The notes below the pieces were generated by a model. It was not told where the DNA came from. It ran no database searches and saw nothing but the letters and a program-made list of their open reading frames with translations. The translations under genes and the position numbers were made by a program. A stretch of 64,000 nt of DNA, taken from the NCBI GenBank assembly GCA_963709395.1, contig CAVPWP010000009.1:62001-126000 (forward strand). Direction: 5' to 3'. Below, piece after piece: positions 29,920-38,887 of the stretch (its first letter is position 1; each line of letters opens with the position of its first letter). The stretch comes from CAVPWP01 sp963709395. Lineage in GTDB: Bacteria > Pseudomonadota > Alphaproteobacteria > Rhodobacterales > Rhodobacteraceae.

Positions 29920-30713
29920 CCGCCGATCCCGTCGAGGAAGCGGTCACGCTCGTCCGGGTCCATGCGGACGAGGTGGCGCGGCTCGGGAAAGGCGCCGGTT
30001 TCCACATCCGACCGGAATTCCGAGAATGCGGCGATGCGCTCGGTCTGCAGCCGCGCGTATTCCGCGGCGAAGTCACGATAGACCTTGGCATGCCGCGGGA
30101 CCCGCGTGCGGCCCTCGCCAAGGATGTCCTCGGCAAAGAGGTATTGCGCGTCGCAGCCCGCCCCGGCCCCCATCGACCACAAGAGAAGATCGAGCCGCGC
30201 GCTGATCGCGGTGGCGACCTCTTCAGGCACGACCTCGATCTCGACGGCGAAGGCCCCGGCATCCTGGTAGGCGCGGCATTCACGGTAAAGGGCGATGGCG
30301 CTTTCGGCGGTGGTTCCGACCGCGCGAAAGCCCCCGGTCCATGTGGCCCGGGCGGGAACCAGGCCCACATGGCCTACGATGGGGATGTATTCACGGGCCA
30401 GACGCTCGACCGTTTGCAGGCTGCCCGAACAGTAAAGCGCGTCGGCGCCGCGTTCGAGCATCTCGCCGGCGAACTTCAGATACTCGTCGGCCGCGCCGTA
30501 TTCGAGATGCGTCTTGCCCGTCATCGAAAAGACCGAAGGCGCCACCTCGCGGTAGCGCGGGTCGGTGACGAGCTCGGGCGGGACGGAGGCGATGTCGATG
30601 CCGGCGGCTTCGGCCGCCGCTGCCTCGTCCAGCGTGAAATAGCGCAGCATCGTGCGCTGGCCCTTGCCCTTGAGCGCCTTGAGGTCGGCGACGGTGGGTC
30701 GTTTGCGGGCCAT
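29916..30713 (-). CDS. Ketopantoate-hydroxymethyltransferase-like (PanB fold) protein
   Basis: 265 aa, intact. The C-terminal half matches the PanB fold clearly: IPIVGHVGLVPA, AYQDAGAFAVEIEVVPEE and WSMGAGAGCDAQYLFAEDILG. The Glu in IEVVPEE corresponds to the family catalytic Glu. The metal-ligand segments do not match: the GDS position reads SVPPELV and the Glu of the KLEGG position is replaced within YCSGSLQ. Genuine pantothenate synthesis is therefore unlikely, and there is no panC beside it. I infer an aldolase/lyase-like enzyme of the PEP-mutase superfamily acting on a product of the adjacent oxygenase; the reaction is unknown. Confidence 0.8.
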   Translation of the reverse strand: MARKRPTVADLKALKGKGQRTMLRYFTLDEAAAAEAAGIDIASVPPELVTDPRYREVAPSVFSMTGKTHLEYGAADEYLKFAGEMLERGADALYCSGSLQTVERLAREYIPIVGHVGLVPARATWTGGFRAVGTTAESAIALYRECRAYQDAGAFAVEIEVVPEEVATAISARLDLLLWSMGAGAGCDAQYLFAEDILGEGRTRVPRHAKVYRDFAAEYARLQTERIAAFSEFRSDVETGAFPEPRHLVRMDPDERDRFLDGIGG

Positions 30714-30716
30714 GCG

Positions 30717-31028
30717 TCAGACCATGATCTCGATGCGCCCGCCTGCGATGCGGGCCGGGTAGGTGGCCAGGGCCACGCAGGCGGGCGTGCGCAGGGCCGC
30801 GCCGGTCTTGTAGTTGAACCGGCCGTTGTGCTTGGGGCACTCGATCGTGTCATCGAGCACAAGCCCGTCGGCGAGGTGCACCTGTTCGTGGGTGCAAAGC
30901 CCGTCGGTGGCGAAGACCTCACCCTCGAGCGAGCGGAAGACCGCGAAGGTCCGTTCGCCGTGGTCGAAGCGGATCACGTCCTCTTCCTCGATGTCCTCCA
31001 CGTCGCATACGTCGATCCAATCCGCCAT
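30717..31028 (-). CDS. Rieske-type [2Fe-2S] ferredoxin, MocE-like
   Basis: 103 aa, intact. The Rieske cluster ligands are Cys45/His47 in CTHE and Cys64/His67 in CPKH, inside a single small domain with no oxygenase fused. Small Rieske ferredoxins of the MocE type carry electrons to a partner oxygenase. The gene lies 30 bp downstream of the desaturase-like gene, its evident partner. No ferredoxin reductase gene is nearby. Confidence 0.92.
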   Translation of the reverse strand: MADWIDVCDVEDIEEEDVIRFDHGERTFAVFRSLEGEVFATDGLCTHEQVHLADGLVLDDTIECPKHNGRFNYKTGAALRTPACVALATYPARIAGGRIEIMV

Positions 31029-31058
31029 CTGCGTCCCTTTCCCCTGTCTCTCGGATGT

Positions 31059-32171
31059 TCAGGCCCGTGCCATATCAAAGGCGTGGAATTCCGCGCGGTA
31101 GGGCCGCGCCGTCGGCGGTAACTCCTTGCGGACATAGTATTCGGGATCGCTGCGCTGGCGCCAGAGCGCGCCCAGCATCTCGGCATAGGCCTCGGCGATC
31201 GAGCGGTTCGGCACGGGCAGGTCGTCCTTGATCAAGGCATGCAGTCGGGGCAGCGCGTGATAGGGCACCATCGGGAACATGTGGTGTTCGACATGGTAGT
31301 TCATGTTCCAGTAGATCCAGCGGCTGACCGGGTTCATGTAGACTGTCCGGCTGTTCAGCCGGTGGTCCAGCACGTCCTCGGCCAGACCGCCGTGCTGGAT
31401 GAGGCCGGCCAGGACCATGTGCCAGGCGCCGTAAAGGCGCGGGCCGAAGATCAGCATGAGTGGCAGGAACGATCCCATCGCCAGCGCCGCGATCACCGTG
31501 GCCGCATAGATCGCGACGTGGATGCGGGCCCAGAAGATGGCGCGCGGCACTTCGCTGTCGGGGATGTAGTCGCGTTCGTCGTCCGAAAAGACGCCGCGGG
31601 CGTTGCGGATCAGGACGGCAAGCGAGGTGAACGCGTCCGGGATGCCAACGAAGGCCAGTGCCTTGAGCAGGACGTCCGGCGGGCGCATCAGCGCGATCTC
31701 GGGGTCGCGCCCGACGATGATCGTGTCGGTGTGGTGGCGCGCGTGGCTCCAGCGCCAGCTCACGGGATTGCGGATCACCATGAAGCTGGCGATGTGATAG
31801 ACGAAATCGTTCATCCATTGGGTCTTGAACGCGGTGCCATGTCCGCACTCGTGCCAGCGCGAGTCGCAGACCGACCCGTAAAGCACCCCGTAGACCAGGA
31901 AAAACGGAACGGCCGCCCAAGTGCCCCAGAACCAGATGCCCCCCGCAGCGGTGGCGATCAGAAGGGCGAACCAGATCGCCGTGTCGCGCAACGCAGGCCC
32001 GTCCCGGCGGCGCATCAGGTCCTTCATCACCTTGCGCGGCACGTCCGAGTGGTACCACTCCGCCGACGCCAGCCCTGCCTCGATCGCATGCTGCGCGCCC
32101 GGGCCGGTCAGGCTGTAGTCGCGCGGCGCATTTGCCACGGATGCCGACGGGGATGTATCTGCGAGGGTCAT
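31059..32171 (-). CDS. Membrane di-iron fatty-acid-desaturase-like oxygenase, MocD-like
   Basis: 370 aa, intact. The three His boxes are HECGH (107-111), HARHH (143-147) and HVEHH (293-297), with hydrophobic helices between (about 65-100 and 218-245). The family inserts oxygen or double bonds using two irons. The combination with a Rieske ferredoxin recalls rhizobial MocD/MocE, which take part in rhizopine (methyl-inosamine) use. It is the first gene of its operon and is divergent from a LacI regulator, so a small sugar-like substrate is more likely than a membrane lipid; that is inference. Confidence 0.87.
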   Translation of the reverse strand: MTLADTSPSASVANAPRDYSLTGPGAQHAIEAGLASAEWYHSDVPRKVMKDLMRRRDGPALRDTAIWFALLIATAAGGIWFWGTWAAVPFFLVYGVLYGSVCDSRWHECGHGTAFKTQWMNDFVYHIASFMVIRNPVSWRWSHARHHTDTIIVGRDPEIALMRPPDVLLKALAFVGIPDAFTSLAVLIRNARGVFSDDERDYIPDSEVPRAIFWARIHVAIYAATVIAALAMGSFLPLMLIFGPRLYGAWHMVLAGLIQHGGLAEDVLDHRLNSRTVYMNPVSRWIYWNMNYHVEHHMFPMVPYHALPRLHALIKDDLPVPNRSIAEAYAEMLGALWRQRSDPEYYVRKELPPTARPYRAEFHAFDMARA

Positions 32172-32289
32172 CCGGTCGCCTCCTCCTTCTGCGCCGAGCT
32201 CCTGCGGTCTGTTCGTTGTGCCGGGACCATGGACGCGCTGATCCCCTTCGACTTCGTCCGAGTCGGCCAGTGGTGTCAATCTGCATTGG

Positions 32290-32323
32290 AGGTTTTTTGA
32301 CGTCTTTGGTTCCGGAAAAACCT
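32290..32323. promoter_or_regulatory. Candidate operator: inverted repeat AGGTTTTT ... AAAAACCT
   Basis: A perfect 8-bp inverted repeat (32290-32297 and 32316-32323) in the 244-bp divergent region between the desaturase-like gene and the second LacI gene. A weaker repeat CTGAAA/TTTCAG follows at 32335-32366. Neither has the usual central CG of a LacI operator, so the assignment is tentative. Confidence 0.35.
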
Positions 32324-32415
32324 GCGGCACAGAGCTGAAAAGCGCCATAAAACCTTTGCCTTTCAGGGGGAGTTGCGCCAGTAGTACCTCAAAATACCTC
32401 AGCCCCGGAGTCGTG

Positions 32416-33438
32416 ATGCGCCCAACCCTTGCCGATGTGGCCCAGGAGGCCCGCGTTTCCGCCGCGACGGTGGACCGGGTGATGAACGCGCGCCCCGGCG
32501 TGTCTGCCCGGACCCGGGCCGGTGTCATGGCCGCCGCGCAGCGTCTGGGATATCTGGCGCCGGAGGGTCCGGGATTGACCGGAGCGCTGGAGCGCCCTGT
32601 GCGGATCGCCGCGCTTCTGCCGTCGGGGACGAACGCCTTCATCGCCGAACTGGCTCGGCACCTCGAGGCGCAATCGCTGGCGCTGCCGGGGGTGTCGGTC
32701 CGCATCGAATGGATCGACGGGCTTGACGGCCTGGCGCTTGCCGCGCGGATGGAGGCCTTGTCCGGAACAGTCGACGGTATCGCGGTCGTCGCGGTCGACC
32801 ATCCCGCCCCGCGCGAGGCGATCCGCGTTCTGGCGGCAAGCGGAACCTCGGTGGTCACGGTCGCCTCGGACATCCCGGCGACGCCGAGGCTGGCCTATGT
32901 CGGCATCGACAACGGGCAGGCGGGTCGGCTTGCGGGCTATGTCACGGGGCGGCTTCTCGGGCGCAACGCGCGCGGCAAGGTGGCGCTCTTTGCCGGCACC
33001 CTGGCCTATCGCGGCCATCAGGAACGCGAGATGGGCTTCCGCCAGATCCTTGCCGAGGAGTTTCCCGCGCTCGAGATCGTCGAGTTGCGCGAAAGCCACG
33101 AGGACCGCGACACCGCGCAGGCCGAGACGGCCGCGCTTCTGGGAAACCACCCCGATCTTGCGGCGATCTACAACGCCGGCGGCGCGACGGTCGGCATCGC
33201 ACGCGCACTGGCCGACCGGGGTGCTGCGGGCAGGGTGATCTTCGTGGCCCATGACCTGACGTCGGGCAATCGCGGGCTGCTGATCGACGGAACGCTCGAC
33301 GCGGTCATCGACCAGGATGCCGCATCCGAGGCGCGCGAAGCGGTTCTGGCGCTGGTATCCGCGGCCCGCGGGCAGGATCATCGGGTCGCAGCCCCGCGGC
33401 TTGGCCTGATCCTGCGCGAAAACCTTCCGGGCGACTGA
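32416..33438 (+). CDS. LacI-family transcriptional regulator
   Basis: About 340 aa, intact. The HTH is PTLADVAQEARVSAATVDRV and the sugar-binding domain follows (YVGIDNGQAGRLAGYVTGR, IYNAGGATVGIARAL, FVAHDLTSGNRGLL). The ATG at 32416 follows GGAG; an open extension to 32356 lacks HTH similarity. It is divergent from the desaturase/Rieske/PanB-like/SDR operon and probably controls it, which suggests that the inducer is a sugar or cyclitol. Confidence 0.9.
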   Translation: MRPTLADVAQEARVSAATVDRVMNARPGVSARTRAGVMAAAQRLGYLAPEGPGLTGALERPVRIAALLPSGTNAFIAELARHLEAQSLALPGVSVRIEWIDGLDGLALAARMEALSGTVDGIAVVAVDHPAPREAIRVLAASGTSVVTVASDIPATPRLAYVGIDNGQAGRLAGYVTGRLLGRNARGKVALFAGTLAYRGHQEREMGFRQILAEEFPALEIVELRESHEDRDTAQAETAALLGNHPDLAAIYNAGGATVGIARALADRGAAGRVIFVAHDLTSGNRGLLIDGTLDAVIDQDAASEAREAVLALVSAARGQDHRVAAPRLGLILRENLPGD

Positions 33439-33580
33439 TATCGCGAACCGCGGGCAGGGCCCTCCTGTCGCCGGATTTCGCGCGTTTACTCCGGTGCCCG
33501 GCTTCGGGCATATCGCGGTCCAGGACCTGCCCGTCAGCGCGCGGGAGCATGGGTTCCGGGGTGCGAAGGACAGGTGAAAC

Positions 33581-34620
33581 ATGCAGGCTGCCGGGCCGAC
33601 CGCCGACTGGACGCCCCTTGTCGTCACGATCGCAGCCTCGCTGGCCGGGGTCGCGGTTTTCCATGCGCTTCACCTGCCGCTGCCATGGCTGCTCGGGCCG
33701 ATGTTCGCCTGCCTGATCGCGTCGCTTGCCGGGCTGGCCTGCGGGGGGCGCCGCGCACCTCGAACCTCATGCGCACCATCCTGGGCGTCGCCATCGGCGC
33801 GTCGATCACGCCCGCCCTCCTGACCCGGCTGCCGGAGATGGGTGTGTCGCTCCTGATGATGCCGCTCCTGGTCGTGGCGATCGGTGCGGTCGGGTATCCG
33901 TTCTTCCGAAAGCTCTGCGGCTTCGACCACCCGACAAGCTACTACGCCGCGATGCCGGGGGGGCTTCAGGACATGCTGGTCTTCGGCGAAGAGGCGGGTG
34001 CGGACGTGCGTGCGCTGGGCCTGATCCATGCCACGCGGGTGCTGATCATCGTCACGCTCCTGCCGCTGGTCTTCGCGCTGGGACTGGATGTCGACCTGTC
34101 CAATCCGCCAGGTGAGCCGGTGTCGGCCATTCCCGTGCATGAGCTTCTGATCATGGCCGTGGTGGCGATCGTGGGCTGGCAGGCGGCGAAGGCCGTGGGG
34201 ATGTTCGGGGCGTCGATCCTGGGACCGCTCATCCTTGCGGCGGCCGTGAGCCTGACCGACATCATTCACCACCGTCCGCCGGCCGAGGCGATCTATGCCG
34301 CGCAATTCTTCATCGGTGTCGCGGTGGGCGTGAAGTATTCGGGGATCACCTGGGGTGAGCTGCGCAAGGACGTCGCCGCAGCGGTCGGCTATACGATCCT
34401 GATCTTCCTTGTCGCGGTGGTCTTCGCCACGGTCGCGATCTCGCTCGAGCTTGTGCCCTTTGCCGAGGGGCTCCTGATCTTCTCGCCGGGCGGGCAGGCC
34501 GAGATGGCGATCCTCGCGCTGGTGGCCGGGGCGGATGTAGCTTTTGTCGTGGCGCATCACCTTGTGCGGATCTTCACCGTGATCCTGGGCGCGCCGCTGG
34601 TCAGCCGGCTGCTGAAGTGA
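33581..34620 (+). CDS. AbrB-family membrane protein (one frame break)
   Basis: About 346 aa with around nine hydrophobic segments arranged as the duplicated AbrB module: LPLPWLLGPMFACLIASLAG and TSNLMRTILGVAIGASITPAL in the first half, KAVGMFGASILGPLILAAA and IYAAQFFIGVAVGVKYSGIT in the second. The frame shifts near 33745 within a run of six G, where seven would restore it. The function of the family is not well established (putative transporter/regulator). It follows the second LacI gene after 140 bp and is not clearly part of either neighbouring operon. Confidence 0.83.
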
Positions 34621-34671
34621 CCCGGACGGCGGGATGGAAAGGCTGTCGCGATCTGAATGCCGTGCCCGTCG

Positions 34672-35619
34672 CTAGCGCCAGCGCAGGTCGGTCTGGTGCT
34701 GGACGATCCGGCGCCCGAGGGATTCGAACTTCGCGGCGATGAAGGCGCGCAACCGGGCCGTCGCCGGCGCCTGCGCCGATGCCGGTGGCATCAGAAGCCC
34801 CAGGTTGCGGTCCGGGTGGCCGATCTTCAGCGACAGCGCCGCGATGCCCGCCTGCTTGCGCAGCATGAAGACCACCGAATAAGGCAGGACGGTCAGGCTG
34901 TCCGACCCGGTCAGCACGCTGAGCACTGACGCAAGCGAGCCCCCCGAAAAGCTGATGCGGATTTCCTCGGCGCCGATGCTGGCCAGCGCGCGGCGCAGGT
35001 CGGCATAGAGCGGGCTGTTCGCGGGCGGGGCGATCCACGAGTATTTCGCGATGTCGTCCGGGGTGACCATCTTGCGCCGGGTCAGCGGATGCCCCTGCCG
35101 GCAGGCGATCACGTTGAGGCCGGGAAGGATCGGCTGAAATCCGAGGTCGGTCGGCACACGTTCCGGCCGCAGCGGAACGATGGCCATGTCGAGCGTGCCG
35201 TTGCCAAGCCGCGCGATCAGGTCGTCGGCATAGCCATAGGACTGGTCGACCCGGACTTCGGGGCAATGCTGCTGGAACTCGGCGATCATCGCCGCGATCA
35301 CCCCGTCCATGAAGATCGGCGTGCCACCGACCCGGACCATGCCCGAATGGCCCGAGCGGTAGCGCGCCACGATCTCGGACGCCGCCCGGTCTGCCTTGAG
35401 GATCGACCGTCCCTGTTCGGCCAGTGCCAGCCCCAGTTCGGTCGGCTGCAAGGGGCGCCGGCCCGGCTTGAAGAGAGGCGACCCGATCCTGCTTTCAAGC
35501 TGCGACAGCGTCCGCGAGACCGAGGGCTGGGATTTTCCCAGCGACTCGGCGCCCTCGGTCAGCCCGCCCCGATCGACGATGGCAGCCAGGATTTCGAGAT
35601 GACGCGAGTCGATTTTCAT
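34672..35619 (-). CDS. LysR-family transcriptional regulator
   Basis: 315 aa, intact. The N-terminal HTH is ILAAIVDRGGLTEGAESLGK followed by SQPSVSRTLSQLE; the co-inducer domain follows (MVRVGGTPIFMDGVIAAMIAEF, DMAIVPLRP, SLTVLPYSVVFMLRKQAG). It is divergent from the maleylacetate reductase gene. LysR regulators typically control such aromatic operons with a pathway intermediate as inducer. Confidence 0.92.
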   Translation of the reverse strand: MKIDSRHLEILAAIVDRGGLTEGAESLGKSQPSVSRTLSQLESRIGSPLFKPGRRPLQPTELGLALAEQGRSILKADRAASEIVARYRSGHSGMVRVGGTPIFMDGVIAAMIAEFQQHCPEVRVDQSYGYADDLIARLGNGTLDMAIVPLRPERVPTDLGFQPILPGLNVIACRQGHPLTRRKMVTPDDIAKYSWIAPPANSPLYADLRRALASIGAEEIRISFSGGSLASVLSVLTGSDSLTVLPYSVVFMLRKQAGIAALSLKIGHPDRNLGLLMPPASAQAPATARLRAFIAAKFESLGRRIVQHQTDLRWR

Positions 35620-35633
35620 AACATGATGTTATG
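35617..35633. promoter_or_regulatory. LysR-type palindrome CATAACAT-G-ATGTTATG
   Basis: A perfect 8-bp inverted repeat around one base. It contains the ATAAC/GTTAT core of a LysR box and covers the LysR start codon itself (35617-35619 on the minus strand). Binding here would block the regulator's own translation-start region and lies 91 bp from the divergent maleylacetate reductase start. Confidence 0.75.
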
Positions 35634-35636
35634 CAG

Positions 35637-35655
35637 TGATCCCGTCTTTGGATCA
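35637..35655. promoter_or_regulatory. Second inverted repeat TGATCC-N7-GGATCA
   Basis: A 6-bp inverted repeat with a 7-bp spacer, immediately beside the palindrome at 35617. LysR regulators often use two adjacent sites, a recognition site and an activation site. Assignment is by position only. Confidence 0.45.
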
Positions 35656-35723
35656 ACTTCGCATTGCTGGCAGGATATGACGGGGTCAAAGACGTCACTG
35701 TCAGATCGGTCCCTCGGAGACTC

Positions 35724-36798
35724 ATGTCCTATTTTCAGCGCAGCTTCGTCGCCCGCTCGAACGCGGTGACGGTCCGGTTCGGACCGGGCGTCCGCCACCG
35801 CGTGGCCGAAGAGATCGCGGCCCTCGGGGCGTCGCGCGCACTGATCCTGTCGACCCCACAGCAGGCGGCGACGGCGCTGGCGTTTGCCGAGGACGTGGGC
35901 GATCTGGCCGCCGGGGTCTTTACCGGCGCGGCCATGCACACGCCGGTCGAGGTGACGGGCGAGGCAATGGCCCATCTGGCCGAGGTCGGCGCGGATTGTG
36001 TCGTCGCCGTGGGCGGCGGGTCGACCACGGGACTGGCCAAGGCCATCGCCTATCGCACCGACCTGCCCCAGATCGTCGTGCCCACGACCTATGCCGGGTC
36101 CGAGGCGACGGCGATCCTGGGCCAGACCGAGGGCGGCAAGAAGACCACGCTGACCGATGCGCGGGTCCAGCCCGAGGTCATCCTCTACGACGCGGAACTG
36201 GTGACCAGCCTGCCGGTCCCGATGACGGTGACAAGTGCGCTCAACGCCATCGCCCATGCCGCCGAGGGGCTCTACGCGCGGGATCGCAACCCGCTGTCGA
36301 CGGCGCTTGCGGTCGAGGGGATGCGCGCCTTCGCCGAGCGCCCTGCCGCGCGTGATCGCGGATCCTGCCGACCTCGATGCGCGGGGCGAGACGCTTTACG
36401 GCGCGTGGCTGTGCGGTACGGTGCTGGGACAGGTCGGCATGGCGCTGCACCACAAGCTCTGCCACACGCTGGGCGGGTCGTTCGGTCTGCCGCATGCCGA
36501 GACCCACGCGATCATCCTGCCCCACGCCATCGCCTACAACGCGGCCGCGGTGCCTGACCTTCTGGCCCCGGTGACCGATGTCTTCGGCGGGACCGGCCCG
36601 GGCGCGGCGCTCTACGACTTCGCGGCCCGATCCGGCGCGCCCATGGCGCTGCGGGACCTTGGCCTGTCCGAGGGCGATCTCGACCGCGCAGCCGATCTTG
36701 CCACGCAGAACGCCTACTGGAACCCTGCGCCGGTCGACCGGGCGGGCATCCGCGAGCTTCTCGACGCCGCCTGGGAGGGGCGCGCGCCGGGACGATGA
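35724..36798 (+). CDS. Maleylacetate reductase (one frame break)
   Basis: About 357 aa, Fe-ADH superfamily. Features: VVAVGGGSTTGLAKAIA, IVVPTTYAGSEATAILGQTEGGKK (the maleylacetate-reductase version of the motif), SALNAIAHAAEGLYA and MALHHKLCHTLGGSFGLPHAETHA. The frame changes near 36345, explained by one extra C. The ATG at 35724 begins MSYFQRSF. The enzyme reduces maleylacetate to 3-oxoadipate with NAD(P)H, the step after hydroxyquinol ring cleavage, and the dioxygenase is encoded 7 kb downstream. Confidence 0.88.
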
Positions 36799-36824
36799 CC
36801 GATATCTCAAGGGAGGATTGAGAC

Positions 36825-38103
36825 ATGCTGACACGCCGCAAACTACTGAAATCGACCGCCGCGACCGGGCTGACCCTGGCCGCCGGCGGGCTTGCCGCCC
36901 CCGCCATCGCGCAGGGCGCGCGCATCAAGCTGGGCTATGTCAGCCCGCAATCCGGGCCGCTTGCCGCCTTCGCCGAGGCCGACGACTTCATCCTTCGAAG
37001 GCTTCGCCGCATCGGAAGCGGGCGCGAACTTCGAGGTGATCGTCAAGGACAGCCAGTCGAACCCCAACCGCGCCGCCGAGGTCGCGCAGGAACTGATCGT
37101 CGACGACGGGATCGACCTGATGCTCGTCGCCTCGACGCCCGAGACGACGAACCCCGTCAGCACCACCTGCGAGAACGAGGAAGTGCCCGTGATCTCGACC
37201 GTGGCGCCGTGGCAGCCATGGTTCATCGGCCAGCAGGGCAACCCCGGCGATCCCGCGACCTGGGAGCCGTTCACCTATGCCTTCCATTTCTTCTGGGGGC
37301 TCGAGGACGTGATCGCCGTCTTCACCAACATGTGGAACCAGCTCGACACCAACAAGTCGGTGGGCGGTCTGTTCCCCAACGATGGCGATGGCAACGCCTG
37401 GGGCGACCCGGTCGTGGGCTTCCCGCCGGTTCTGGACGGGCAGGGGTTCTCGCTGACCGACCCCGGCCGCTACCAGAACCTGACCGACGATTTCTCGTCC
37501 CAGATCAATGCGTTCCGGCAGGCGAATGTCGAGATCGTGACCGGGGTGATGATCCCGCCCGACTTCACCACCTTCTGGACCCAGGCCAAGCAGCAGGGCT
37601 TTACCCCGAAGATCGCTTCCATCGGCAAGGCGATCCTGTTCCCGCAGGCGGTCGAGACGCTGGGCGCGACCGGCCAGAACCTGTCGTCCGAGGTCTGGTG
37701 GTCGCCCTCGCACCCGTTCTCGTCTTCGCTGACCGGCGAGAGCTCGGCCGAACTGGCCGCGGGCTTCACGGCGGCGACCGGGCGGCAGTGGACCCAGCCC
37801 ATCGGCTTCGTCCACGCGCTGTTCGAAGTGGCGGCAGATGTCATGGGGCGTGTGGACGACGCGGGCGATCCGGATGCGGTGGCCGAGGCGATCGCCGCGA
37901 CGAACATGGAGACCATCGTCGGCCCGCTGGCGTGGAACGGCGCGGGACTGCCGCCGTTCGCGGCGCGCAACGTCGCCAAGACGCCGCTGGTCGGCGGCCA
38001 GTGGCGGATGCGCGACGGCGGCGGATACGACCTTGTCATCGTCGACAACCAGACCGCGCCGGTCGTGCCGACCGGCGGCGTGATGGAGCCGATCACCGAC
38101 TGA
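36825..38103 (+). CDS. Liv-type ABC transporter binding protein with Tat signal (one frame break)
   Basis: About 425 aa. Twin-arginine signal (TRRKLLKSTAATG, then a hydrophobic segment ending AIAQG) behind a strong GGGAGGA ribosome-binding site. The mature protein starts IKLGYVSPQSGPLAAFAEAD and continues in a second frame after a break near 36998 (one extra base), with LIVDDGIDLMLVASTPETTNP and FHFFWGLEDVIAVFTNMW. It is of the branched-chain-amino-acid type, a class often used for aromatic acids. By operon membership it should bind the aromatic substrate of the downstream enzymes. Confidence 0.87.
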
Positions 38104-38117
38104 TCCTCGTCTGAACC

Positions 38118-38139
38118 GGATGCGCCTTCGGGCGCATCC
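38118..38139 (+). terminator. Hairpin between binding-protein and ATPase genes
   Basis: A perfect 9-bp stem GGATGCGCC/GGCGCATCC with a TTCG tetraloop, followed by ATTTCC. Placed just after the binding-protein stop, it may stabilise that part of the mRNA or partly terminate transcription, giving excess binding protein over membrane components. Confidence 0.75.
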
Positions 38140-38168
38140 ATTTCCACTGCGTGCCCGCCGGAGGCGTG

Positions 38169-38887
38169 ATGTCCGTCCTGTCCCTGAAATCCCTGTCGAA
38201 AAGCTTCGGGTCGCTGAAGGTCACCGATGACGTGACCTTCGACGTGCCCGAGGGGCAGGCGCTGGGCATCATCGGTCCGAACGGCGCGGGCAAATCGACG
38301 CTCTTCAACCTGATCACCGGCAACCTCACGGCCGATGCGGGCACGATCCACTTCGACGGGCGCGATGTGACGCGCGTGCCGGCGATGCAGCGCTGCCTGC
38401 ATGGGGTGGGCGCTCCTTCCAGATCCCGCAGCCCTTCGAGAAGCTGACGGTGTTCGAGAACCTCGTGGTCGCCGCCACGCATGGCCGCGCCGCCTCCGAG
38501 GCCGAGGTGACCGGGGTCTGCGCCGACATTCTCGACCGCACCGGGCTTCTGGCCAAGGCGAATACGGCGGCGGGCAAGCTGTCGCTTCTCGAACGCAAGC
38601 GGCTGGAACTGGCCCGGGCGATGGCGACCGGGCCGAAGCTCCTGCTGCTCGACGAGATCGCCGGCGGGCTGACCGATGCCGAATGCCAGTCGCTGATCCG
38701 CACGATCCGCGACATCCATGCCGAGGGCGTCACGATCATCTGGATCGAACACGTCCTCCACGCGCTCAACAGCGTGGTCGAGCGTCTTCTGGTGCTCGAC
38801 TTCGGGCGGGTCATCGCCATGGGCGACCCGGCCGAGATCATGGAAAGCCGCGAAGTGCGCGAGATCTACCTGGGGATCGAAGTCTGA
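38169..38887 (+). CDS. livG: Liv-type ABC transporter ATP-binding protein (one frame break)
   Basis: About 240 aa. Walker A GPNGAGKST, Q-loop FQIPQPF, Walker B LLLLDEIAGGL and the LivG-type VTIIWIEHVLHAL. The ABC signature is unusual: LSLLERKRLELARA where LSYGQQ is common, so the Gly-Gln of the signature is missing. The frame shifts near 38412, where one C appears lost. It overlaps the next gene (TGATG). Confidence 0.87.

Noticed and set aside
31075..32873. Long minus-strand frames extending the desaturase-like gene upstream to 32873
   Set aside because: The added part is antisense to the LacI gene and lacks any desaturase-like sequence; the ATG at 32171 fits the family length.
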